Of a stretch of 15,789 nt of DNA, positions 8,269 through 14,183 are shown piece after piece (position 1 is the stretch's first letter; each line of letters opens with the position of its first letter). This stretch comes from Dehalococcoidales bacterium (GTDB lineage: Bacteria; Chloroflexota; Dehalococcoidia; Dehalococcoidales; UBA2162). The DNA lies in the NCBI GenBank assembly GCA_016844285.1, contig JAENIS010000065.1, forward strand, positions 1 to 15,789. The letters run 5' to 3'. The translations under genes were made by a program, and so were the position numbers. Below the pieces are notes generated by a model, which saw only the letters and a program-made list of their open reading frames with translations, did no database searches and was not told where the DNA came from.

Positions 8269-8362
8269 TCAGGCAACCTGAACCGTCTCCTGTTTCTTGC
8301 TCAGGCATATTTCAATAAAGTTAGACAGTTTGGCTTTGACATCCTTCTGGCTGTAGCCCTCT
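8269..8362 (-). pseudogene. Out-of-frame C-terminal remnant of the truncated B-type subunit
   Basis: Just after the premature stop at 8363-8365, the minus strand still encodes, in another frame, KEGYSQKDVKAKLSNFIEIC and the rest of the tail, nearly identical to the ends of both sister proteins, finishing in a TAA at 8269-8271. Compared with the sister at 6936-8234, 44 bp are missing at the junction (near 8366). That accounts for the lost residues (EKAGLP...RGIF) and the frame change. It is not expected to be translated on its own. Confidence 0.8.
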
Positions 8363-9523
8363 TTAATCCATGGCATCGGTAAAGGGCTTGCGCAGATTGA
8401 GTGTTTGCAAGCATCCCGGCTGAAGCACGTAGACCACTCCGCCCACCCCCTGGTCTTTGGCGATAAATCCCCAATCGTCAATCAGTCTCTGGCCGCGTCC
8501 ATTCCAGGAGTTATAGAACTCAGCCCTGGCCTCTTCCTCCAGGGGTGTCAGCTTGCGCCCTTCCCAGATGTCACCATAACCCCCCCCTCTCAGCGCTATA
8601 TTATGGGCATACATACCGAAAACATAAAAGAGGGCGATACCCTGCTCCTCCAGCCACTTGTAAATGCTCTCATCATAGTTGATGCCGACGGTGGTCCACA
8701 GCAGCCGTAATCTCTCTTCCGGCATCACGCCGATACCTTTCTCGGCACGTTCGAAAATCTCATCACGCTGGGCTTTCATATACTCCAGGCACCGCTTTGG
8801 GAACCGGCGTCCGCCCATCGGCCCCTGTTCCCGCTGGGCATCCCTCGGGTTTACCGGACTGGGGCGCCGCTTGCGGAACTCATAGATTTCCTTGAGAATA
8901 TCGGTCATTTGACGGTCGTAGTATTGTAGTTCAATGAGCTTGTCCTGATTGTACTTGACACCGGGCACCCTGGATTCGATAAATTCAATCTCCTCACCCA
9001 GCTGGTCAGCGACATATCTCAGGTTCTCGTCATTAACATCGTTACCGATGTCGACCACGAAATAGGGTACATTCCCCCACTGTGCCATGGCATGGGAGCT
9101 GTACGAGGTAAACTCACAAGCCTGGTTACAGATGGAGAAAAAGTCGGGCTTGGGGCAATCACCGCCGGTGACCAGCAGCACGGATACTACGGTGCGGTCA
9201 CAGGCCAGCTCCGGCCAGCCACCGTCCCGCAGGCTATCCAAGTAGCGGGTGCTGCCCTCTCCCTGGGCGGTACGGTCGGCGGCGCCGAATCCACCGCTAC
9301 TGCAAAATCCCATCGCCCTCATCAGCAGTCCGGGAGACCCGGCGGCAAAAGGTTTGCCCGTCTTAAAGTCTTCCAGCTCGGCGATGGTCTCATCAAGCTC
9401 CATTTCATAGAGCATCAGGTTTGATTTTAGTTTGGTCGGGTCCGGGTTCTCCTTGATTTTCTTGATACGCCGTTGATGCTTGGCGATAGTGGTTTCCAGA
9501 TATTTCATATATGCCGTAGACAT
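8363..9523 (-). CDS. 2-hydroxyacyl-CoA dehydratase / benzoyl-CoA reductase B-type subunit, paralog 1, C-terminally truncated by a 44-bp deletion
   Basis: The reading frame gives 386 residues instead of about 432. It ends FTDAMD and then TAA, where the sisters continue for about 46 more residues. The likely cluster cysteines C108, C136 and C361 are all retained; what is lost is the last strand and helices of the C-terminal domain. The start is well supported (GGGAGGTTAAAATG). The N-terminus and core are about 87% identical to paralog 2. Differences cluster at 201-210 and 285-310. Either this is a recent pseudogene, a functional short form, or a sequencing/assembly error in a repeated region. 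It is the second gene of the operon, 18 nt after the A-type subunit, which is the usual place for the main catalytic partner. Confidence 0.85.
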   Translation of the reverse strand: MSTAYMKYLETTIAKHQRRIKKIKENPDPTKLKSNLMLYEMELDETIAELEDFKTGKPFAAGSPGLLMRAMGFCSSGGFGAADRTAQGEGSTRYLDSLRDGGWPELACDRTVVSVLLVTGGDCPKPDFFSICNQACEFTSYSSHAMAQWGNVPYFVVDIGNDVNDENLRYVADQLGEEIEFIESRVPGVKYNQDKLIELQYYDRQMTDILKEIYEFRKRRPSPVNPRDAQREQGPMGGRRFPKRCLEYMKAQRDEIFERAEKGIGVMPEERLRLLWTTVGINYDESIYKWLEEQGIALFYVFGMYAHNIALRGGGYGDIWEGRKLTPLEEEARAEFYNSWNGRGQRLIDDWGFIAKDQGVGGVVYVLQPGCLQTLNLRKPFTDAMD

Positions 9524-9541
9524 TTTAACCTCCCTGCTTCT

Positions 9542-10690
9542 TTATACCGAAACACTAATGCCCAACATCTCGATAAAGCCGCCAATCCTTGTCGCCAACT
9601 GAGCTTCGTTGGTGTACTCATACTCCCTTTTCAGGGTGATGGCTGGTATTTGAGCTTCCTCCAAAGCGTGTATCAGGATAGGGGTGCGGAACTCCCTGGC
9701 AAAGGAATTCCGTAACGGTAGTTCCACAATACCATCGATGCGGTAATCACGTACCTGCTGGATGATTAACGCTAATTGCTTGTCCCAGAACATCATCCTC
9801 GGGCACCCCGGGCGGTTCAGGTAGCGCGAGGCGAGGGCTGCTTTGATATCTGGTGCCGAGGTATCGGTCAGCAGGGTGAAGTAACGGCTTCCGGTATCCA
9901 AATCGTCCATCGCCACCAGGGAGCCGGTATTTTCGATAAGCTCAATATATTCCCGGCTATCCAGGGCGTCGCTGGAGACCATCAAGCGTGGCCTGCGGTG
10001 CCGGAGAGAGGTATGCCGCTTCTCAAGATAGCCCATCAGCGGCTCCAGTTTCTGGTTAAAAACGTCTTTCGGCATGACCATGGCCGCTGTGGTTATTCCT
10101 AAGAACTCGGCGCCAGTGAGAGGGGGTACATCCTGTTTCCGTAGCTCGTAGAGTTTACCAATTAACTCTCGGTTCTTGTTATAGACCGCGGCCGCTTGGC
10201 GAAGAGCATCGTCACTGACGTTGAGTCCCCAGACCTTATTTAGTGCCTCGCTCAGATGTCCAATCTCCTCGCCGAGTCTCCTTACAGCGGGTGAGGTCGT
10301 GGTTCGGGGGATATGCATTAGATGAGCCAGGGGTGGTTTAACCACCGACTCAACAACGTCACAGAGACGGCGGGAGTCATCATCCCGGTTGGTGAAGATA
10401 AACCCGTCGATGAAAGGAAGCTCTTTTTTCAATAACGCTTCCAGCACATTGGTATAATAGGCATCGGTGTGCACCACACGGTAGGCGTGAGCCAGAGTAA
10501 TATACTTGTGAGATACATGCATTATCCTGATTGGCAGGATACCGGCAGCATAAAGCACCTCTTCAGGTACGTAGGAATCGATAATACCGACTACCTTCTT
10601 ACCTTTTTGCTGCCATTCCTGTGCCGGTTTTGCCCAGTTCTCACGGCGGCTCGCTGATAGCAACTCTTGTAGTTTTTCTTCGTCAGCCAT
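9542..10690 (-). CDS. 2-hydroxyacyl-CoA dehydratase / benzoyl-CoA reductase A-type (HgdB/BcrC-like) subunit lacking the usual cluster cysteines
   Basis: This 382-residue protein opens the operon. Family hallmarks are the N-terminal KVVGIIDSYVPEEVLYAAG (32-50), the LPFIDGFIF strand (91-99), DDDSRRLCD (103-111), VSSDALDSREYIELIE (238-253), IDGIVELPL (318-326) and the C-terminal TRIGGFIEML (367-376). Relatives usually bind [4Fe-4S] with three cysteines: one in a Y/F-x-C segment near residue 77, one in a TCD segment near 103, and one in an FCD-like segment near 329. Here those places read HTDAYY, NRDDDS and RNSFAREF. The only cysteines are C110 and C286, neither at the expected places. Either the cluster is absent or its ligands are different. 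An RBS (GGAG) precedes ATG, and two promoters lie upstream. The fold assignment is firm; the role (structural partner or substrate binding) is inferred. Confidence 0.88.
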   Translation of the reverse strand: MADEEKLQELLSASRRENWAKPAQEWQQKGKKVVGIIDSYVPEEVLYAAGILPIRIMHVSHKYITLAHAYRVVHTDAYYTNVLEALLKKELPFIDGFIFTNRDDDSRRLCDVVESVVKPPLAHLMHIPRTTTSPAVRRLGEEIGHLSEALNKVWGLNVSDDALRQAAAVYNKNRELIGKLYELRKQDVPPLTGAEFLGITTAAMVMPKDVFNQKLEPLMGYLEKRHTSLRHRRPRLMVSSDALDSREYIELIENTGSLVAMDDLDTGSRYFTLLTDTSAPDIKAALASRYLNRPGCPRMMFWDKQLALIIQQVRDYRIDGIVELPLRNSFAREFRTPILIHALEEAQIPAITLKREYEYTNEAQLATRIGGFIEMLGISVSV

Positions 10691-10823
10691 ATTCTCCGTA
10701 ACCTACCCTTTCTCGCCTAAAACTAAATATTCATTTCGCCATCTTATCAGAAGAGGAACCAGGTTGCAAGTATGACCAAAACTCAACGAAGTCTTTCGGT
10801 CCACGGATAACTTTTATTTCTCA

Positions 10824-10853
10824 ATACTACACCTTCTCTTCTTTCACTGTCAA
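10824..10853 (-). promoter_or_regulatory. Sigma70-type promoter proximal to the dehydratase/reductase operon
   Basis: On the minus strand a perfect -35 (TTGACA, 10848-10853) is followed after 18 nt by TAGTAT (10824-10829). Transcription would start near 10817, giving a leader of about 125 nt before the ATG at 10690. The -35 box is only 4 nt from the palindromic core at 10858-10880. Confidence 0.6.
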
Positions 10854-10857
10854 TTTT

Positions 10858-10925
10858 AGAGAGGGGCGAAGCCCCTCTCTTACCTACACTCTCCCTTCCC
10901 TTACCAAGGGAGGGGGGCAGGAGGA
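10858..10925. repeat. Palindromic intergenic repeat, copy 3
   Basis: A perfect 10-bp core stem (10858-10867 with 10871-10880, GAA loop) is followed by an imperfect second stem (about 10891-10916). The order and the linker resemble copy 1, with the core loop in the opposite orientation. The element lies between two minus-strand promoters. On the minus strand the core could act as a hairpin, but no T-run follows. The rest of the 542-nt gap 10691-11232 holds the two promoters, an AT-rich stretch at about 11010-11060 and the hairpin at 11182-11226. No gene was supportable. Confidence 0.75.
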
Positions 10926-11053
10926 TAGGTTAGTAAACAATCTCGGTATTACCCTTAACCAGGTCTCAATCTTTGGCAATGAGTTACTCGTACGGTGCCT
11001 ATTTTGATGCTTAGTTAAGATTTTACCAGATTTTCTAATATTTTATCAATATT

Positions 11054-11081
11054 ATTATAGAACACACCAGAGGCCTGTCAA
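11054..11081 (-). promoter_or_regulatory. Perfect-consensus sigma70-type promoter upstream of the operon
   Basis: On the minus strand TTGACA (11076-11081) and TATAAT (11054-11059) are separated by 16 nt. Both boxes match consensus exactly. A transcript would start near 11047, run through repeat copy 3 and the second promoter, and reach the first operon gene after about 355 nt. It could serve the operon with a long leader, or make a short RNA ending at the hairpin at 10858-10880. Confidence 0.65.
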
Positions 11082-11181
11082 GCAAGAATATCCAAAACCA
11101 CTTGACAACCATTAGGATATCTATTCTGTTCTATGAATCAACTACGATGACCGACGAACTCGACAAAGTCTCTGGTGGGAA

Positions 11182-11226
11182 ACTAGTTCCAGTAGAGGGA
11201 GTGAAACTCCCTCTACTGGAACTAGT
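11182..11226 (-). terminator. Perfect 20-bp hairpin directly after the collagen-like gene
   Basis: Arms 11182-11201 and 11207-11226 are perfect reverse complements around a 5-nt loop (TGAAA on the plus strand). The stem begins 6 nt after the TAA of the collagen-like gene and is the likely transcription end or mRNA 3' stabiliser. Only a short T-stretch follows on the minus strand, so classical Rho-independent function is not certain. Confidence 0.6.
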
Positions 11227-11232
11227 CTATCC

Positions 11233-12165
11233 TTAGGGCTGACTAAATATGCGGAACGCATGGTCTCGACCCGCTGTTTCAGCAGTACCACCACTATATG
11301 AATCAGAAGTGGTGCCCTTGTAGGCTCCATTGCCAGCGTTGGCTGATACTAAGAATTGAATCGTGTACTTACTGCCCCCTACAACCGAAACAGCAGTAGA
11401 CAGAGCGTATTTTTGCCAACCACCCCCAGATATAACCGGATTGGTGAAGGTCTGGGTGTGTAGTAGAGTGCCTCCTGTACCTTCACCAGAGTAGATATTC
11501 AGATCCCCGTACCAGTAGCCTTGAGCTGAGAAAACGTCTACCCTTCGTAGTTTTCCATCTAAACCACTAGTAAAGGACTGCCAGAAGTTTTTACCCGCCG
11601 AACCCGAGTAAGCGTCATGATTTCTCTGGGTTTGGTCAAGCACAATCACTTCAAGTGGACCGGCAGGTGGTCCTTGCGGTCCCTGAGGTCCTGTAGCTCC
11701 GGTTGCACCTGCAGCACCGGTATCACCCTTGTCTCCCTTGGCTCCAACGGCTCCGGTTGCACCTGCAGCACCGGTATCACCCTTGTCTCCCTTAGCTCCA
11801 ACGGCTCCGGTTGCACCTGCAGCACCGATATCACCTTTGTCTCCCTTGGCTCCAACGGCTCCGGTTGCACCGGTATCACCCTTGTCTCCTTTAGCTCCAA
11901 CGGCTCCGGTTGCACCTGCAGAACCGGTAGCGCCTGTATCACCCTTGGGTCCCTGTATCCCTTCTTTGTTCCAGGAAATAAGTGTCTCCGAGGTGCGGAC
12001 TTCGTCTGGGCTATTAATTATCCGCAACATTCCGTTATTCTTCTGGATGGCACCATAGATAATATTGCCTGCAGGGCTTGCCATAACAGCGCCAATACCG
12101 ACGGTTACCGTGACTACTGCAACAAGCAAAAGTACTAACCATTTTGATTGAAGCGTTCCTAGCAA
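11233..12165 (-). CDS. Collagen-like (Gly-X-Y) secreted or membrane-anchored protein with C-terminal beta-type domain
   Basis: This protein has 310 residues. A hydrophobic segment (about 9-29, after MLGTLQSK) is a signal peptide or anchor. Residues 30-68 form a short head ending SWNKEG, of a type seen just before Gly-X-Y runs in other bacterial collagen-like proteins. Residues 69-167 are 33 uninterrupted Gly-X-Y triplets, largely an 18-residue unit rich in GAK-GDK-GDT, charged triplets that favour triple helices. Residues 171-310 (from EVIVLDQTQ) look like a beta-rich domain with many Gly, Tyr and Trp, perhaps trimerising or carbohydrate binding; I do not recognise the family. TTG is chosen as start because AAGGAGGT lies 5 nt upstream. 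It appears monocistronic, with a hairpin right after the stop. A surface or filament role is inferred; nothing ties it to the flanking CoA genes. Confidence 0.88.
   Translation of the reverse strand: MLGTLQSKWLVLLLVAVVTVTVGIGAVMASPAGNIIYGAIQKNNGMLRIINSPDEVRTSETLISWNKEGIQGPKGDTGATGSAGATGAVGAKGDKGDTGATGAVGAKGDKGDIGAAGATGAVGAKGDKGDTGAAGATGAVGAKGDKGDTGAAGATGATGPQGPQGPPAGPLEVIVLDQTQRNHDAYSGSAGKNFWQSFTSGLDGKLRRVDVFSAQGYWYGDLNIYSGEGTGGTLLHTQTFTNPVISGGGWQKYALSTAVSVVGGSKYTIQFLVSANAGNGAYKGTTSDSYSGGTAETAGRDHAFRIFSQP
11701..11907. repeat. 54-bp tandem repeat inside the collagen-like gene
   Basis: Three full 54-bp copies start at 11701, 11755 and 11809, followed by a 45-bp copy at 11863-11907 lacking one triplet's worth (9 bp). 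Copies differ at only a few positions. Each unit encodes six Gly-X-Y triplets. Such arrays can change copy number in steps of 18 residues without breaking the frame. Confidence 0.92.
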
Positions 12166-12170
12166 GATTC

Positions 12171-12178
12171 ACCTCCTT
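12171..12178 (-). promoter_or_regulatory. Strong Shine-Dalgarno that decides the TTG start of the collagen-like gene
   Basis: AAGGAGGT on the minus strand matches the anti-Shine-Dalgarno almost fully and ends 5 nt before the TTG at 12163-12165. No ATG or GTG lies nearer in frame ahead of the signal segment. Confidence 0.8.
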
Positions 12179-12488
12179 AAATCTTTCTATGGGTGCAGGG
12201 ATAACAGCTGTCAGTCAATTATCTTGGTATGTTTTTTCAATAGGCAACCTCCTCACAGGCATTACCGGAAGTAATAGCCTGTTAAAAGATAGTCAACGAC
12301 CAAATTACGGTTGGGTTCACTATTGGCTCCCCGCAGCCCAAGTGACCAAATTCACAGATTACGTATCACATCCCCCACATTGACGCTGTATCGGGCAAGA
12401 ATAATTCTTCCTCCGAATATACTAATGCTTCTGTAACCCTTTGTCAAAATCCTATCTGAGGTGTCCTATCTGAGGTTGTTTATTAGCC

Positions 12489-12728
12489 TCACCCCCTCTC
12501 GTTCAAATCCCTCTCGGTCTCCCTTTAACAAAGGGAGAAGGGACAACTCCCCCTTTCGCAAAGAGCCTGTCCCGTGCTTGACACGGGAGGGATTAAGGGG
12601 GAGTTAAAAAGGGCTTCACCCTGCCTTAAACGCCCCAATTAAGAGAGAGTTTGAGAGAGGCAAAGCCTCTCTCAAACAACTATTTTCCCCTTACCCTTGG
12701 CAAGGGTAAGGGGACTAAGGGGATAGAT
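12489..12728. repeat. Palindromic intergenic repeat, copy 4 (compound); main content of the 12166-12821 gap
   Basis: The 656-nt gap holds several stems. One is 12518-12526/12530-12538, whose arms are identical to those in copy 2. A nested pair follows, outer 12545-12555/12595-12605 (11 bp) around inner 12570-12576/12582-12588 (7 bp). The core-type stem is 12650-12661/12665-12676 (perfect 12 bp), and the last is 12687-12698/12702-12713 (perfect 12 bp). Bases 12181-12480 hold the collagen-gene leader and show no convincing gene; 12729-12821 shows nothing recognisable. Confidence 0.8.
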
Positions 12729-12821
12729 TACAAAACAATCCTAATCATGGATGTATGTGGAGTTTGCCTATTTCTCCGGAGTTTGATGTGAGTAAACCTC
12801 GGCAATTATTGGCAGTACCGA

Positions 12822-14183
12822 CTACGTTGAGGCCACCGGTGGTATTAAACTGGCCATATTCTCAATTTGTTCCAGCCGTAGAATATCCCTGATATAGCCC
12901 TCGGTTTGAGCCGTCCCGATTAATGGGGATGCCAGTGCTCTAAATTTGGCGCGGAGCTCGTCCCGGGAAAGGGGGTTTTCCGGGTCACCTTTCGGGTAGT
13001 CTACCCGGCTCACCAGTTTCTGGCCGCCGGTGGTCACCATTTCCACTACCGTCGGCCACTTTTCCGGATAGAATGCGTCCAGCCCTGAGTCTACCTCCAG
13101 TCTCACCCGTTCCATCAGGGAGCGCACCCGGGCATCCCGCAGAAATGCGTCAGTAAACTTGTCCAAGCCAACGCTCTGATAGATAGCGGCCACGGCGACA
13201 CAATAAGGCAGGTTGAACTTGGCAGCGTAGGGAGTATTAGCTTCGACCTTGCCGATGAGGTCCATAGCACCGCGGTAAATCTTGACCCTGACCGAGCGGA
13301 TGTCTCCGGGGAGCAAGTGGTGCTGAGCCACCAGGCTCAGGGTGGCATCGATGGCAGAGTGGGTATGCCGGCAAGAGGCGTGCTGCTTGAAGGAGACCTG
13401 GCTGATTTTGTAGGCGCTCATCCCTGGCTTCAAGCCCTCGGTGACTTTCCCCAGGTCATAGCTGGAAGCGGTAGCCTGGCAAAACCCTTTCTCGCCCTCA
13501 AGAATCCGGGTGGCCCCGCTAAAACCACGCTCAGCGAGAAGGGCACTGAGGACGCCATTCATGGCAGCTTTGGCCGGGTGGAGTTGCTTGCTCATGGCAC
13601 CATCGACGAGAAACTCCCAGAGTCCGGCGGCCTGCGTGCCGGCACTACCTAATGCCCAGACGGTTTGCTCAAAGTTCAGCCCGAGAAGAACCGCGGCGGC
13701 GACGGCGGCACCGAAGGTGCCAACTGTGCCCGTGGTGTGCCAGTACTGGTAGTGTGACGGGTTGACTGCCTCCCCGATACGGATAGAAGCTTCATAGCCA
13801 AGGACAATCGCCCGGATGAACTCGGCACCGCTCTTCTGCTGACGTTCAGCCACGGCCAGGGCGGCGGGCATAATCGGTGCCGCCGGGTGATAGATGGAAC
13901 GGCGGTCAAGGTCATCCATCTCGACGGCATGCGAGGATGCGGCGTTAGCCAGGGCGGCATAAAGACAGGAGGTACGCCGTCGGCTACTAATGACGGTGGC
14001 TTCCGGGACACCGCCCAACTCTTCAACAAGGTTTGACATGATACGGCTAGGCTCGGACGGAGAGCCAGCATAGGCCGACCCAAGCCAGTCGAGAAAATAG
14101 AGTTTGGTGGCCTCGACCACGTCAGTAGGCAGGTCATGGAAGTGGGTATCGACGACAAAGCGAGCCAGTAAAGCGGTGGTCAT
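12822..14183 (-). CDS. MmgE/PrpD family protein (2-methylcitrate dehydratase-like)
   Basis: This protein has 453 residues, the usual length for a family that includes 2-methylcitrate dehydratase (PrpD), cis-aconitate decarboxylase and related lyases or isomerases of small polycarboxylates. Family motifs seen are SSHAVEMDDLD (83-93) with HPAAP (99-103), WHTTGTVGTFGAA (148-160), the conserved SKQLHPAKAAMNG (198-210), and KQHASCRHTHSAID (266-279), which supplies active-site Lys/His/Cys candidates. The ATG overlaps the stop of the CaiB/BaiF gene by 4 nt (ATGA), so the two are coupled. There is no prpB or prpC nearby, so a methylcitrate cycle is not indicated. With a CoA transferase partner, the substrate could be a branched or unsaturated dicarboxylate. 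Family sure, reaction unknown. Confidence 0.93.
   Translation of the reverse strand: MTTALLARFVVDTHFHDLPTDVVEATKLYFLDWLGSAYAGSPSEPSRIMSNLVEELGGVPEATVISSRRRTSCLYAALANAASSHAVEMDDLDRRSIYHPAAPIMPAALAVAERQQKSGAEFIRAIVLGYEASIRIGEAVNPSHYQYWHTTGTVGTFGAAVAAAVLLGLNFEQTVWALGSAGTQAAGLWEFLVDGAMSKQLHPAKAAMNGVLSALLAERGFSGATRILEGEKGFCQATASSYDLGKVTEGLKPGMSAYKISQVSFKQHASCRHTHSAIDATLSLVAQHHLLPGDIRSVRVKIYRGAMDLIGKVEANTPYAAKFNLPYCVAVAAIYQSVGLDKFTDAFLRDARVRSLMERVRLEVDSGLDAFYPEKWPTVVEMVTTGGQKLVSRVDYPKGDPENPLSRDELRAKFRALASPLIGTAQTEGYIRDILRLEQIENMASLIPPVAST

Noticed and set aside
3970..10690. Calling the operon a proven benzoyl-CoA reductase (bcr/bzd/bad)
   Set aside because: Subunit layout is similar, but both activators are short (256 and 271 residues), the A subunit lacks the cluster cysteines, and no ferredoxin or ring-cleavage genes are in the window; a dehydratase or a new reaction is equally possible.
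11103..11130. Plus-strand TTGACA as a promoter
   Set aside because: No acceptable -10 box follows at 16-18 nt and no plus-strand gene lies downstream in the window.
10780..11176. Similar about 20-bp segments at 10780-10800 and 11157-11176 as a direct repeat or operator pair
   Set aside because: They match only at about 16 of 20 positions with a gap, and neither shows dyad symmetry or fixed placement relative to the promoters.
11701..11907. Regularly spaced repeats that could be mistaken for a CRISPR array
   Set aside because: Copies are contiguous without unique spacers, in frame, and encode Gly-X-Y triplets; no cas genes are nearby.
11617..12138. Plus-strand Ser/Cys/Gly-rich open frame antisense to the collagen-like gene
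   Set aside because: It is the mirror of the GC-rich tandem repeat; the minus-strand frame has a signal segment, a strong Shine-Dalgarno and a recognisable collagen pattern.
12144..12383. Plus-strand open frame upstream of the collagen-like gene
   Set aside because: It overlaps that gene's start and Shine-Dalgarno on the opposite strand, has no recognisable motif and lies in a leader region.
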